Below are positions 7,382 to 16,905 of a stretch of 33,997 bases of DNA, one piece after another (within the stretch, counting starts at the first letter, position 1; every line of letters starts with the position of its first letter). The notes under the pieces were generated by a model. The model was not told the DNA's origin, searched no databases, and saw only the letters and a program-made list of their open reading frames with translations. The translations under genes were made by a program, and so were the position numbers. This DNA comes from Alphaproteobacteria bacterium (lineage in GTDB: Bacteria; Pseudomonadota; Alphaproteobacteria; Micropepsales; Micropepsaceae), in NCBI GenBank assembly GCA_017307355.1, contig JAFKFG010000052.1, forward strand, positions 1 through 33,997, written 5' to 3'.

Positions 7382-7950
7382 TAGCTTTCCGCCCGGCGCA
7401 CGTACGTGCCGTCTTCGGTGGCGACGATGAGTTTTTCGCCCACGCCGATGAAGGGCGGCACTTGAATCTTCATGCCGTTTTCCAGCACGGCGCTTTTGTA
7501 GGACGGCGCGGCGGTGCCGCCTTTGAGAACCGGATCGGCTTCGACCACGGTGAGGGTGACCTGCACCGGCAGCTTGATGCCGATGGGCTTGCCGTCATGC
7601 ATCTGCACCAGGGTCTTCATGCCGTCCTGGAGGAATTGCGCCTGATCGCCCACGAAATCGGTGGCCAGTTCGATCTGGTCGTAGGTTTCCATGTCCATGA
7701 AAGTGAGCATGTCGCCACTGGCATAGAGGAACTGGAAGTCCTTCTTCTCCAGATAGACTTCTTCCACCGTCTCGTCCGAGCGGAAGCGCTGGTTCAGCTT
7801 GGTGCCTTGGGTGACGTTCTTGAGTTCGACCTGGTTATAGGCGCCGCCCTTGCCGGGCTTCACCTTCTGGGTCTTCACCGCCATCCATAGGCCGCCGTCG
7901 AAATCGATCAGGGTGCCGGGGCTGATTTCGTTGCCGGTGATCTTGGCCAT
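7381..7950 (-). CDS. efp: Elongation factor P
   Basis: A 189-residue protein from the ATG at 7950 ([15 protein letters not shown]), the usual EF-P length. EF-P binds between the ribosomal P and E sites and relieves stalling at consecutive prolines. The domain I loop carries [17 protein letters not shown], where the Lys in PGKGG is the site that enzymes modify in many bacteria; the C-terminal OB domain ends with TYVRRAES. Proline-rich clients occur in this very window (TolA, the OmpA-like protein). The open frame continues upstream to 8157 only through a dispersed repeat, so the longer start is rejected. It overlaps suhB by one base. Confidence 0.95.
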   Translation of the reverse strand: MAKITGNEISPGTLIDFDGGLWMAVKTQKVKPGKGGAYNQVELKNVTQGTKLNQRFRSDETVEEVYLEKKDFQFLYASGDMLTFMDMETYDQIELATDFVGDQAQFLQDGMKTLVQMHDGKPIGIKLPVQVTLTVVEADPVLKGGTAAPSYKSAVLENGMKIQVPPFIGVGEKLIVATEDGTYVRRAES

Positions 7951-8032
7951 AGGGATTCGGCCCTCCTGGGGCGCGGGTGAAGGTTCAGCAGGTTCAAAGA
8001 GCGCGGGGGTTCTAGCAACCCGGACCCCGGAT

Positions 8033-8155
8033 GTCATCCCCGGCCGAGCGGTGGCGTAGCCGACGCGAGGGGAAGGGGACCCAGGTCCAGAAAGCGGGAC
8101 GGTATGGATAGCTGGATCCCCTTCCCTCGCGGCTGCGCCGCTCGCCGGGGATGAC
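8033..8155. repeat. Long imperfect inverted repeat between thiE and efp
   Basis: The left arm (8033-8084) begins GTCATCCCCGGC and contains GAGGGGAAGGGGA. The right arm (8112-8155) is its near reverse complement, ending GCCGGGGATGAC. The arms match over roughly 44-52 nt with a few mismatches and small bulges, leaving a 27-nt loop. This resembles the long palindromic intergenic repeats common in alphaproteobacterial genomes. The right end stops 4 nt before the thiE stop codon, so the RNA of a thiE-efp transcript would carry a very stable hairpin. Confidence 0.8.
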
Positions 8156-8159
8156 AAGG

Positions 8160-8777
8160 TCAGAACAGGTTATTGAAAGCCTTTACCGCCGCTTCCGGCC
8201 CGTCCGGATGTTCCCAGACCCCAGCAGCTACCGCCAGGAAATCGGCGCCCGCCTCGATCAGGATGGGCGCGTTCTGGACCGTGATGCCGCCGATGGCGAC
8301 GCAGGGCACCACCGTACTCTCGCTCCAGGCCCGCAGGATTTCGGGATCGGCCTGGGTCTTGGGTTCCTTGGTCTTGGTGGGGAAGAAGGCGCCGAAGGCG
8401 ACATAGTCCGCGCCGGCTTCCGCCGCTTCCATCGCCAGATGGCGGCTGTCGTGACAGGTGACACCGACAATGCCTTTGGGGCCGACCAGCTTGCGGGCGT
8501 CGGCGTAGGACGCGTCTTCCTGACCGACATGAACGCCATCGCAGCCCAGTTCGGCAGCGAGATCGGGCCGGTCGTTGAGGATGAAGGCCGTGCCCGCCGC
8601 CTGCACGATGGGGCGCAGCATGTCGGTGGCACGGCGGATGGCGTCGTCATCCACATGCTTGAGGCGCAGCTGAAAACTGGCGACGTCGCCGCCGTCCAAG
8701 GCTTCGCGCAAAGGGATGATGAAATTCTTCGCCGACAGATGCGGCGGAGAGACGAGGTACAAACGACAGCTACTCAT
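8160..8777 (-). CDS. thiE: Thiamine phosphate synthase ThiE
   Basis: Couples hydroxymethylpyrimidine diphosphate with thiazole phosphate to give thiamine phosphate. From the ATG at 8777 the product is 205 residues, a TIM-barrel enzyme. Visible family features: [10 protein letters not shown] near the N-terminus, the [20 protein letters not shown] segment and GQED (substrate and Mg2+ binding), [20 protein letters not shown], and a C-terminal [26 protein letters not shown] replaces the more common QLR-K-K/D pattern. A GTG at 8783 is an alternative start. The likely ribosome site AGGGTGAG lies inside a hairpin of the dispersed repeat at 8783-8849. The gene sits between fba and efp; its product makes the cofactor precursor needed by transketolase of the same array. 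Confidence 0.88.
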   Translation of the reverse strand: MSSCRLYLVSPPHLSAKNFIIPLREALDGGDVASFQLRLKHVDDDAIRRATDMLRPIVQAAGTAFILNDRPDLAAELGCDGVHVGQEDASYADARKLVGPKGIVGVTCHDSRHLAMEAAEAGADYVAFGAFFPTKTKEPKTQADPEILRAWSESTVVPCVAIGGITVQNAPILIEAGADFLAVAAGVWEHPDGPEAAVKAFNNLF

Positions 8778-8782
8778 GCGCA

Positions 8783-8849
8783 CTCACCCTTCGACGGGCT
8801 CAGGGTGAGGTGCATGTTATCATCCTCATGCTGAGCCTGTCGAAGCATG
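8783..8849. repeat. Double-hairpin dispersed repeat, copy 2
   Basis: Hairpins CTCACCCT/AGGGTGAG (8783-8790/8802-8809) and CATGCT/AGCATG (8827-8832/8844-8849), the second extending imperfectly. Both are near-copies of the element at 6514-6575. It fills most of the 81-nt gap between fba and thiE. On the minus strand the 3' arm of the first hairpin supplies the purine-rich AGGGTGAG immediately before the thiE start. Confidence 0.75.
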
Positions 8850-8858
8850 GAAGGAAGC

Positions 8859-9881
8859 TCAGGCTGCTTTCTCGTTCGCCTTTGACCATTTACCCAGCGC
8901 GGCTTGGCTGTTCATCAACGCGCGGTGGGCGAAGGCGGCCTGGCCCTTGGCGTAATTATCGGCCTTGCCGCTCCAGGCGGCCTGGGGCGCGGCCTGAAGC
9001 GCGCGGCCATAGGAGAAAGTGACATTCCAGGGCAGGCCGCCGATGCGGTTGATGGCGTCCAGATGCGCGGTCGCTTCCTCGTCCGACTGGCCGCCCGACA
9101 GGAAGGCGATGCCCGGCACCGCCGACGGCACGCAATCCTTCAGCACTTTGACGGTGGCCTTGGCGACGTCCTCGACGGAGTTCTGCTTGGCGCACTTCTT
9201 GCCCGGCACGATCATGTTGGGCTTGAGCACGATGCCTTCCAGCGCCACCCCGGCGAAGTAAAGCTGCTGGAAGACTTCCTTCAGCACCCAGGTGGTGACC
9301 TGTTCGCAGCGTTCGATGGTGTGGTCGCCATCCATCAGCACTTCCGGCTCGACGATGGGGACGATGCCGTTTTCCTGGGCCAGCGCCGCATAGCGGGCCA
9401 GCGCCTGGGCATTGGCGTTGATGCAGTTATAGGTCGGGATGTCGGCGCTGATATCGATCACGGCGCGCCATTTGGCGAAGCGCGCGCCCAGCTTGTGATA
9501 GTCCTGGAAGCGTTCGCGCAGGCCGTCCAACCCTTCGGTGACGACTTCGCCCGGCGCGCCGGCCAGCGGCTTGGCGCCCGCATCGACCTTGATGCCGGGG
9601 ACGGAGCCGGCCGCTTCGATCAGCTTGACCAGCGGGGTGCCGTCCTTGGCCTTCTGGCGGATGGTTTCGTCGAACAGGATGACGCCGGAAATGTGATCCT
9701 TCATCGCCACTTCGGTGCGAAACATCATCTCGCGATAGTCGCGGCGATTGTCTTCGGTATTCTCGACGCCGATCTTGTCGAAACGCTTCTTGATCGTGCC
9801 GGTGGATTCGTCGGCGGCCAGGATGCCCTTGCCGGGCGCGACCATCTTGCGCGCGATCGCGTTCAACTCATTCAGATTCAT
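8859..9881 (-). CDS. fba: Fructose-bisphosphate aldolase, class I
   Basis: Reversible cleavage of fructose 1,6-bisphosphate to dihydroxyacetone phosphate and glyceraldehyde 3-phosphate. From the ATG at 9881 it has 340 residues and matches the animal/plant-type class I (Schiff-base, metal-free) aldolases: GKGILAADESTGTIKKRF at the N-terminus, FDETIRQKA, PIVEPEVLMDGDH, the Schiff-base Lys in GIVLKPNMIVPG, and FLSGGQSDEEAT. The typical C-terminal Tyr of eukaryotic enzymes is not present (end SKANEKAA). The start lies 2 nt after the pgk stop. The upstream frame extension to 9947 is inside pgk and rejected. Fourth gene of the central-carbon block. Confidence 0.93.
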   Translation of the reverse strand: MNLNELNAIARKMVAPGKGILAADESTGTIKKRFDKIGVENTEDNRRDYREMMFRTEVAMKDHISGVILFDETIRQKAKDGTPLVKLIEAAGSVPGIKVDAGAKPLAGAPGEVVTEGLDGLRERFQDYHKLGARFAKWRAVIDISADIPTYNCINANAQALARYAALAQENGIVPIVEPEVLMDGDHTIERCEQVTTWVLKEVFQQLYFAGVALEGIVLKPNMIVPGKKCAKQNSVEDVAKATVKVLKDCVPSAVPGIAFLSGGQSDEEATAHLDAINRIGGLPWNVTFSYGRALQAAPQAAWSGKADNYAKGQAAFAHRALMNSQAALGKWSKANEKAA

Positions 9882-9883
9882 TG

Positions 9884-11089
9884 TCACCCTCTTGCTTTGG
9901 CGGCTTTCAACGCTTCCACGCCGGGAAGCTCCTTGCCCTCCAGCCATTCTAAGAATGCCCCGCCCGCGGTCGAGACATAAGAAAAATCATCGTCAACACC
10001 GGCATGGGCCAGGGCGGCCACGGTATCGCCGCCTCCCGCCACCGACAAAAGGTTCCCCGCCTTGGTCGCTTCGGCCACGGCCCTGGCTGCCGCCACGGTT
10101 CCCGCATCGAAGGGACGGGTCTCGAAGGCGCCGAACGGGCCGTTCCACACCAGGGTCCGGGTGGTCACCAGGCGGTTCTTGAAGGCCTGGATGCTGGCCG
10201 GGCCCACGTCCAGGACCATTTCGTCGGCGGCGATGGCGCTCACCGGCACGGTGCGGTGGGCGGCATCGGCCTTGAATTCCTTGGCCACCACCACATCGGT
10301 GGGCAAGAGGATCACCGCGCCGCTTTCGTTCGCCATGTGAACGACCTTGCGAGCGGTTTCCAGATGATCGGCTTCATAGAGCGACTTGCCGATCGCGATG
10401 CCTTCGGCGGCGAGGAAGGTGTTGGCCATGGCGCCGCCGATCACCAGCACTTCCACCCGGCCCACCAGATTCTGCAGCAGCTCGATCTTGGTGGAGACTT
10501 TCGCACCGCCCACCACCGCCAGCAGCGGACGCTCGGGATTGCCCAGCGCCTTCTGCAGATGGCTCAGTTCCTGTTCCATCGAACGGCCCGCCGCCGACGG
10601 CAACAGATAGGCCAGGCCCGTGGTGGTGGCATGAGCCCGGTGCGCCGCCGAGAAGGCATCGTTGACGAAGATGTCGCCCAGGGCCGCGATCTGTTTGGTG
10701 AAGCCGGGATCGTTCTTTTCCTCGCCGGGATGGAAACGGGTGTTTTCCAGCAGCAGAACGTCGCCGTCCTTCATCGCCTTGACGGCGGCTTCGGCTTTTT
10801 CGCCCACGCAGTCATCGGCAAACGCCACGGCGCGGCCCACGGCCTTGGCCAGGGGTGCCACCACCGGCTTCAGCGACATGGACGGCACGACCTTGCCCTT
10901 GGGCCGGTCGAAATGGGAAAGCACGATCACCTTGGCGCCCCGCTCCGCCAGATCGCGGATGGTGGGGGCCTGACGCTCGATGCGGGTGGCATCGGTAACG
11001 ACGCCATCCTTCAGCGGCACATTCAGATCCGCGCGCACCAGCACGCGCTTTCCCGTCACCGCCAGATCGTCGAGCGTGTTATAGTCCAT
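9884..11089 (-). CDS. pgk: Phosphoglycerate kinase
   Basis: Transfers phosphate from 1,3-bisphosphoglycerate to ADP, or the reverse in gluconeogenesis; cytosolic. The ATG at 11089 gives 401 residues, the expected length. Features: [14 protein letters not shown] (substrate loop), [33 protein letters not shown], and the C-terminal nucleotide-site [11 protein letters not shown]. The open frame runs back to 11188 across the intergenic space and into gap, which is rejected. It lies 41 nt after gap and 2 nt before fba, so gap-pgk-fba look like one transcription unit. Confidence 0.95.
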   Translation of the reverse strand: MDYNTLDDLAVTGKRVLVRADLNVPLKDGVVTDATRIERQAPTIRDLAERGAKVIVLSHFDRPKGKVVPSMSLKPVVAPLAKAVGRAVAFADDCVGEKAEAAVKAMKDGDVLLLENTRFHPGEEKNDPGFTKQIAALGDIFVNDAFSAAHRAHATTTGLAYLLPSAAGRSMEQELSHLQKALGNPERPLLAVVGGAKVSTKIELLQNLVGRVEVLVIGGAMANTFLAAEGIAIGKSLYEADHLETARKVVHMANESGAVILLPTDVVVAKEFKADAAHRTVPVSAIAADEMVLDVGPASIQAFKNRLVTTRTLVWNGPFGAFETRPFDAGTVAAARAVAEATKAGNLLSVAGGGDTVAALAHAGVDDDFSYVSTAGGAFLEWLEGKELPGVEALKAAKARG

Positions 11090-11130
11090 GGCGTTCCTTT
11101 TGGCCCGCCGCGACCGGCGGTGATGCGGCT

Positions 11131-12135
<1,005 letters not shown>

Positions 12136-12146
12136 CGTGAACTCCC

Positions 12147-14147
12147 CTAACTCCTGTTGAGCGCCTTCTTAGCCGCTTCCACCGCGGCTTCGGGCGAGAT
12201 GTGGAAATGACGGTAAACGTCCTTGGCCGGCCCGCTGGACCCGAAGGAATGCATGCCGACGAAGCGGCCGGTGGCGCCGAGATAGCGGTCCCAGCCCTGC
12301 TGCACGGCGGCTTCGATTGCAACTTTCACGGTGCCGGGTCCCAAGACTTGGCTACGATATTGTTCGCTCTGCTCCTCGAACAAGGCCCAGCAGGGCATGG
12401 AGACTATGCGTGCGGCGATGCCGTCCTTGGCCAAGATGTCGCGGGCCTGGACGGCAATGCCGACTTCCGAGCCGGTGGCCAGGAACGTCACCTGGGCGTT
12501 GGCGTCGCCGATCAGTTCGTAAGCGCCTTTGGCTGACAGGTTCTCAGCAGTATGGGTGGTGCGGACGGTGGGCACATCCTGGCGCGAGAAGGCCAGCAGG
12601 CTGGGCCGCTTGGAATGGTCCAGGGCGAGCTGCCAGCATTCGGCGGTTTCCACGCCGTCGGCGGGACGCATCACCAGCAAATTGGGAATGGCGCGCAGCG
12701 CCGCCAGATGCTCGACCGGCTGATGGGTGGGGCCGTCTTCGCCCACGCCGATGGAATCATGGGTCATCACGAAGATGGTGCGCACGCCCATCAGGGCGGC
12801 GAGACGGATCGAGGGGCGGGCATAGTCGGAGAACACCATGAAGGTGCCGCCATAGGGAATGACGCCGCCGTGCAGCGCCATGCCGTTCATCGCCGCCGCC
12901 ATGCCATGCTCGCGGATGCCGTAATGGATGTAGCGGCCGGCGAAATCGCCCGGCGCGATGGCGTCGATATTCTTGGTCTTGGTGTTGTTGGATGGCGTGA
13001 GGTCGGCCGAACCGCCAATGGTGAGCGGGGTGGCGCCGTTGATCACTTCCAGCGCTTTTTCGGAATGTTTGCGGGTGCCGGCGCTGGGCTTCTCCGCGCT
13101 CATTTTCGCTTTCAGCGCGACCAGGCCTTCGGCGACGGACGCGGGCAGCGCGTCGGCGGTCGATGCGTCGAACTCGGCGGCCTTGGCATGCGCGTTCTTG
13201 CGGTGCATCCAGTCTTCCCAGACCGGCTTGCCCTGATTGCCGATGGCGCGCCATTGATTCAGCAGGTCGTCCGGCACCACGAAAGGCGGGAAATTCCAGC
13301 CCAGTTCCTTGCGGGTGGCCGCCACTTCCTCCGCGCCGGGCGCGTCGGAATGGGCCTTTTGCGTGCCCTGGCGGTTCGGCATGCCGAAGCCGATGATGGT
13401 GCGGCAGGCGATCATGACCGGCGCATCGGCCGTCTGCGCCGCGCTCAGGGCGCGGAACACGTCCGCCGCGTCATGGCCGTTGCAGATATCGGTGGTCCAG
13501 CCCGCCGCCTTGAAGCGGCCGATCATGTCCACCGACGTCGACAGCGAGGTGGCGCCGTCGATGGTGATGCTGTTGTCGTCCCAAAGCACGATCAGCTTTT
13601 TCAGCTTCAGATGGCCCGCCAGCGAAATCGCTTCGTGGCTGATGCCTTCTTCCAGGTCGCCGTCGGATGCGATCACATAGGTCTTGTGGTCGACCAGTTC
13701 GCTTCCGAAACGGGCATTGAGATGGGCCTCGGCCAGCGCCATGCCCACGGCATTGGCGATGCCCTGGCCCAGCGGGCCGGTGGTGGTTTCGATCCCGGGG
13801 GCATGGCCATATTCGGGATGGCCGGCGGTGCGGCTGCCCACCTGACGGAAATTCTGCAATTGCTCCAAGGTCATATCCGGATAGCCGGTGAGATAGAGCA
13901 GCGAATAGAGCAGCATCGAGCCATGGCCCGCCGACAGCACGAAGCGGTCCCGGTCGGGCCAATGGGGATTGGCGGGGTCGAATTTCAGGAACCGGGAAAA
14001 CAGCACCGTGGCGGCATCCGCCATGCCCATGGGCAGGCCCGGATGACCGGATTTGGCCTTCTCCACCGCATCGATCGAAAGCATGCGGATGACATTGGCA
14101 AGGCTGCGGATTTTGGCCTGCTCCGGAGGAGCGGAAGTGCTGGTCAT
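12147..14147 (-). CDS. tkt: Transketolase
   Basis: Thiamine-diphosphate enzyme that moves two-carbon ketol units between sugar phosphates in the pentose-phosphate pathway. The 666-residue length is standard. Visible motifs: [15 protein letters not shown] near the N-terminus, [17 protein letters not shown], the ThDP/metal motif [13 protein letters not shown] through [26 protein letters not shown] (catalytic Glu of the Pyr domain), [20 protein letters not shown], and a C-terminal [18 protein letters not shown]. It heads the minus-strand array tkt-gap-pgk-fba. The 183 nt upstream are shared with the divergent DUF4164-zapA genes, so the main promoter must lie there. Confidence 0.95.
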   Translation of the reverse strand: MTSTSAPPEQAKIRSLANVIRMLSIDAVEKAKSGHPGLPMGMADAATVLFSRFLKFDPANPHWPDRDRFVLSAGHGSMLLYSLLYLTGYPDMTLEQLQNFRQVGSRTAGHPEYGHAPGIETTTGPLGQGIANAVGMALAEAHLNARFGSELVDHKTYVIASDGDLEEGISHEAISLAGHLKLKKLIVLWDDNSITIDGATSLSTSVDMIGRFKAAGWTTDICNGHDAADVFRALSAAQTADAPVMIACRTIIGFGMPNRQGTQKAHSDAPGAEEVAATRKELGWNFPPFVVPDDLLNQWRAIGNQGKPVWEDWMHRKNAHAKAAEFDASTADALPASVAEGLVALKAKMSAEKPSAGTRKHSEKALEVINGATPLTIGGSADLTPSNNTKTKNIDAIAPGDFAGRYIHYGIREHGMAAAMNGMALHGGVIPYGGTFMVFSDYARPSIRLAALMGVRTIFVMTHDSIGVGEDGPTHQPVEHLAALRAIPNLLVMRPADGVETAECWQLALDHSKRPSLLAFSRQDVPTVRTTHTAENLSAKGAYELIGDANAQVTFLATGSEVGIAVQARDILAKDGIAARIVSMPCWALFEEQSEQYRSQVLGPGTVKVAIEAAVQQGWDRYLGATGRFVGMHSFGSSGPAKDVYRHFHISPEAAVEAAKKALNRS

Positions 14148-14330
14148 GTTCGGTTCCCGGGAGGGTGGTGTGGCCTTAGCGAGGGGGGTCCCGCGCCGTC
14201 AAGAGGCCCTTATAGATACCGAACGCTTATGGTTGACGGATTTTCCACGGAAACCCTTTTTAATACAGGCTAATTTGCTTTCCTCGCCCGCCCGCGCGCA
14301 CTAAGGTCACAGCGCGACTCGAGCGATGAC

Positions 14331-14603
14331 ATGGGTATGAGCCGGCTGGAATTGGCCCAGAAACGCCTCACCCAGGCGCTGGAAAGCCTGGAAAAGGCTG
14401 TGGAACTCTCCGCGAAGCGGGGCAAGGACGTGTCCGCGGCGGAATCCCGGATCGCGGCCCTGACCGCCGAGCGGGAACGGCTGCAGGCGCGGATCGCCAC
14501 CCTGGAAGACGAATTGGCGGCTCTTTCCAGCATCACCCAGGACGTGGAAGGCCGGCTGGACGGCGCCATCGGCGAAATCCGCGCGGCGCTGGCAAGGCAG
14601 TAG
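14331..14603 (+). CDS. DUF4164-type small coiled-coil protein
   Basis: A 90-residue, strongly amphipathic protein that is coiled coil for almost its full length, with heptads from SRLELAQKRLTQALESLEKAV to LTAERERLQARIATLEDELAAL and no membrane segment. It resembles DUF4164 proteins found just before zapA in alphaproteobacteria. It starts 10 nt (end to start) before zapA, so the two are probably co-transcribed and co-functioning at the division site; that role is inference from position. ATG at 14331 or the second in-frame ATG at 14337 are both possible starts. Confidence 0.75.
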   Translation: MGMSRLELAQKRLTQALESLEKAVELSAKRGKDVSAAESRIAALTAERERLQARIATLEDELAALSSITQDVEGRLDGAIGEIRAALARQ

Positions 14604-14613
14604 GGAGCGCAGC

Positions 14614-14964
14614 ATGCCGCTAGTCAATGTGATGGTGAATAACCGGGCTTACACGATAGCCTGCGATGACGGCGAGGAAGAGCATCTGCGCGCGCTCGCT
14701 GCGACCGTGGATGCCAAGACCCGCGAAGTGCTGAGTTCCGTGGGACAGGTGGGCGATACGCGGCTGCTCCTGATGGCGGCGCTTTTGATCGCCGACGAGC
14801 ATCATGGCGGCAAGGCGGACGTGCATGATCACCATGCCGAGCATCAGTCGCTGCGCGCGGAACTGGAGGCCCGGACCAAGCTGGCCGAAGAGGAAAGCGC
14901 CGCGGCGCTGGACCGCTCCTCGGCGCGCCTGGAAAAACTGGCCGCGCAATTGTCGGCCGCGTGA
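14614..14964 (+). CDS. zapA: Cell division protein ZapA
   Basis: A 116-residue FtsZ-bundling protein. The N-terminal globular domain (VNVMVNNRAYTIACDDGEEEHLRALAATVD, about residues 4-33) has the ZapA beta-beta-alpha pattern with GEEEHL in the usual place. The MAALLIADEH segment is next, then a C-terminal coiled coil (about 75-116) that drives tetramer formation. Several His residues (HHGGKADVHDHHAEH) sit between. Its position directly before 6S RNA and the formyl-THF cyclo-ligase gene is the arrangement conserved across proteobacteria and supports the call. Confidence 0.92.
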   Translation: MPLVNVMVNNRAYTIACDDGEEEHLRALAATVDAKTREVLSSVGQVGDTRLLLMAALLIADEHHGGKADVHDHHAEHQSLRAELEARTKLAEEESAAALDRSSARLEKLAAQLSAA

Positions 14965-15014
14965 TTCCGGGCTCCCGCGCGAAAGCAGCCATCCCCTTTT
15001 TTCCGAAATCATCC

Positions 15015-15020
15015 TATAAT
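15015..15020 (+). promoter_or_regulatory. -10 box of the 6S RNA promoter
   Basis: A consensus TATAAT lies 7 nt before the first base of the 6S RNA stem. No good -35 hexamer is found 16-18 nt upstream (the spacing falls in a C/T tract), so activity may rest on the perfect -10 box. Confidence 0.6.
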
Positions 15021-15026
15021 GCGCGC

Positions 15027-15189
15027 GGACGGTGACTGCCTCGCGCGTCAGGTTAGCGATGCCCAGGGGCCTTAATGGTACTCACCGGGAGCTGTCCCTG
15101 CCCAGGGCCGTGGCCTTGGGCATATGGCGCCCACCTGCACTGCAGGCCCGTGAGGATCCAAACACCAACGGCGAACGCGGTACCGTCCA
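15027..15189 (+). ncRNA. ssrS: 6S RNA
   Basis: Binds the sigma-70 RNA polymerase holoenzyme and mimics an open promoter in stationary phase. Evidence: the terminal stem GGACGGT (15027-15033) pairs perfectly with ACCGTCC (15182-15188). An internal stem ATGCCCAGGGGCC (15058-15070 area) pairs with GGCCTTGGGCAT (about 15112-15123). A small hairpin CTGCA-CTGCAG lies in the 3' strand of the central bubble. A perfect TATAAT stands 7 nt upstream. The location between zapA and the 5-formyl-THF cyclo-ligase gene is where 6S RNA sits in most proteobacteria. Length about 160 nt is right. Exact 3' end is uncertain; transcription may run on into the next gene. Confidence 0.88.
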
Positions 15190-15191
15190 CC

Positions 15192-15740
15192 TTGCTCACT
15201 AAAGCGCAACTTCGAGACGTCGCCCGTGCCCGCCGCGCGGCATTGCTGAGCGATGGATTTGCCGCGGCCATCGCCGCCCATGCGGACGGGCTGCGGATCG
15301 CGCCGGGTGCCATCGTGGCCGGCTATCATGCGCATCGCGACGAAGCCGATCCGGCTTTGTTGCTGGAGGCTCTGGCGCGGACCGGCGCGCGGATCGCCTT
15401 TCCCCGCGTGACCGCGAAGGATGCGGCGCTGGAATTTCATCATGTTCCCGATGGCGAAGTCCTGCATCCGGGTGCCTTCGGCATTCGCGAGCCCCTGGGC
15501 CATTGGCCGCGCGTGACGCCGCAGATTCTGCTGGTGCCGCTCCTGGCATATGACGATCAGGGCACTCGGCTGGGATTTGGCGGCGGCTATTACGACCGCA
15601 CATTGGCGGCGCTGCCACGCGCCCGCGCCATCGGCATCGCCTATGCGGGGCAGCGCATGGACTTTCTGCCTCATGACGCGCATGACTACCCGCTGAATGC
15701 CATCCTCACCGAAAACGGCCTGACAGAATTCCCGCGATGA
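15192..15740 (+). CDS. fau: 5-formyltetrahydrofolate cyclo-ligase
   Basis: ATP-dependent conversion of 5-formyl-THF to 5,10-methenyl-THF. The domain starts at LLTKAQLRDVARARRAAL and shows FPRVTAKDAALEFHHV and the family signature LLVPLLAYDDQGTRLGFGGGYYDRTL near the C-terminus. The frame has an ATG at 15075, but everything before about 15190 is 6S RNA sequence and gives an unfamily-like Pro/Trp-rich stretch. I therefore prefer the TTG at 15192 (182 residues); GTG 15150 is less likely. No good ribosome site is visible, as expected for a start abutting the 6S 3' end. The gene overlaps the next by 4 nt (ATGA). Confidence 0.87.
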   Translation: MLTKAQLRDVARARRAALLSDGFAAAIAAHADGLRIAPGAIVAGYHAHRDEADPALLLEALARTGARIAFPRVTAKDAALEFHHVPDGEVLHPGAFGIREPLGHWPRVTPQILLVPLLAYDDQGTRLGFGGGYYDRTLAALPRARAIGIAYAGQRMDFLPHDAHDYPLNAILTENGLTEFPR

Positions 15741-16546
15741 AGATTCTTTTTCTGGGCGACATTATCGGCAAGCCGGGCCGCGACGCGGTGGCGGTGGAAC
15801 TGCCGGGATTGAAAGTGCGGCTTCAGCCCGATCTGGTCATCGCCAATGGCGAGAACGCCGCCCATGGCTTCGGCCTCACCCGTCTGATCGCCGATGAGTT
15901 TTTCGGCATGGGCATCGATGTGATTTCCACCGGCAATCATTGGGCCGATCAGAAGGAAATCCTCACTTACATCGACAAGGAAGATCGCATCCTTCGGCCG
16001 GTCAACTATCCCAAAGGCACGCCGGGGCGGGGCGTCAATCTCTTCCAGACCCCGGCGGGCAGCGTGCTCGTGATCAACGTCATGGGCCGGGTTTACATGG
16101 ACCCGCTGGACGATCCGTTCGCGGCGGTCGATGAAGAATTGTCCGCCTGTCCTTTGGCCGAAGTGGCGGATGCCATCGTGGTGGACATGCATGCGGAGAC
16201 CACATCGGAGAAAATGGCGATGGGCCATTTCTGCGACGGCCGCGCCAGCCTTGTGGTGGGCACTCATACGCATGTTCCGACAGCAGACGCGCAGATTCTG
16301 CCGGGCGGCACCGCCTATCAGAGCGATGCGGGCGCCTGCTGCGACTATGATTCCGTGATCGGAATGGACAAGGCCGAACCGCTGCAGCGTTTCGTGCGCA
16401 AACTCTCCGGCGCCCGCTTCTCGCCCGCCACGGGCCCGGCCACGGTGTGCGGTGTCTTTGTCGAGACGGGTACGAACGGGCTGGCCAAACGCATCGAGCC
16501 GGTGCGGGTGGGCGGGCGTCTTTCGCGGGCTTTGCCGCAAGCCTGA
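15737..16546 (+). CDS. YmdB-family metallophosphoesterase (TIGR00282)
   Basis: A 269-residue protein of the TIGR00282/YmdB family. Its characterised Bacillus member hydrolyses 2',3'- and 3',5'-cyclic nucleotides and influences biofilm and motility decisions. Metal-binding residues are visible in MKILFLGDIIGKPGRD (Asp), IANGENAAHG (Asn/Glu), STGNHWADQKE (Asn-His), DMHAETTSEKMAMGHF and VVGTHTHVPTAD. The ATG overlaps the fau stop by 4 nt, so the two are translationally coupled. Cytosolic. Physiological substrate in this organism unknown. Confidence 0.85.
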   Translation: MKILFLGDIIGKPGRDAVAVELPGLKVRLQPDLVIANGENAAHGFGLTRLIADEFFGMGIDVISTGNHWADQKEILTYIDKEDRILRPVNYPKGTPGRGVNLFQTPAGSVLVINVMGRVYMDPLDDPFAAVDEELSACPLAEVADAIVVDMHAETTSEKMAMGHFCDGRASLVVGTHTHVPTADAQILPGGTAYQSDAGACCDYDSVIGMDKAEPLQRFVRKLSGARFSPATGPATVCGVFVETGTNGLAKRIEPVRVGGRLSRALPQA

Positions 16547-16905
16547 TCAGCGTGCCGTGCCGGGATGGTCCTTGTGCCATTCCGCATAGGCCTGTTCGAT
16601 CTTGTAGAAATCTTCCGGCGGCAATTGTTTGGTCTGGGCCAGGGTTTCGGATCGCCGAAATTCGACAGTGAGCCGTCGGCCATCTTCATCAGCACGCACA
16701 TCACATCCAGTCCGCCTATGCAGGGCATCAGGGCGGGCGAATGGGCGCGGGCCCGGATCGTGGCATCTTCGGTGTCGTATCCGGCGTCGCGCTGGTCCTG
16801 GATGAGATCGTCCAGATGATCCTCCAGTTCGGCGAGATAGCGCCGCACATGCCGGGGCGCGATCCCGGCCGCGAGCAGTCTTTCGCGCAGGTCTTCAAAC
16901 GGCAT
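16547..16905 (-). pseudogene. Probable decayed permease-prefix (HAAS-like) protein gene, frameshifted
   Basis: The ATG at 16905 overlaps the PadR gene by 11 nt. The first ~55 residues (MPFEDLRERLLAAGI through LEDHLDDLIQDQRDAG and ATIRARA) look like the HAAS / permease-prefix domain that PadR-linked membrane proteins carry. The frame then continues through VLMKMADGSLSNFGDP but becomes nonsense near 16650. A shift of one base restores a protein-like tail (ETLAQTKQLPPEDFYKIEQA, AYAEWHKDHPGTAR) that stops with TGA at 16547-16549, one base from the ymdB stop. No membrane helices remain, whereas family members usually carry them. I read it as a deleted and frameshifted remnant; a sequencing error or a genuinely short protein cannot be excluded. 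Confidence 0.5.

Noticed and set aside
5669..7384. 571-codon frame spanning adhC and suhB
   Set aside because: Out of frame with adhC, then antisense to suhB, and passes through a dispersed repeat. No family features.
7951..8157. Longer N-terminus of EF-P
   Set aside because: It would translate the long inverted repeat; EF-P families start at MAKIxGNEI.
8160..8850. Thiamine-diphosphate riboswitch upstream of thiE
   Set aside because: The leader is short and consists of the dispersed double hairpin; the conserved CTGAGA and ACCTGATC elements of a TPP riboswitch are absent.
12552..14273. 573-codon open frame opposite transketolase
   Set aside because: It is antisense to an intact, motif-complete tkt. 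His/Gly/Ala/Arg-rich composition with no recognisable domain is typical of shadow frames in high-GC DNA.
15075..15191. Longer N-terminus of the formyl-THF cyclo-ligase from ATG 15075
   Set aside because: The sequence is the 6S RNA gene; its translation is Pro/Trp/Cys-rich and unlike the family.
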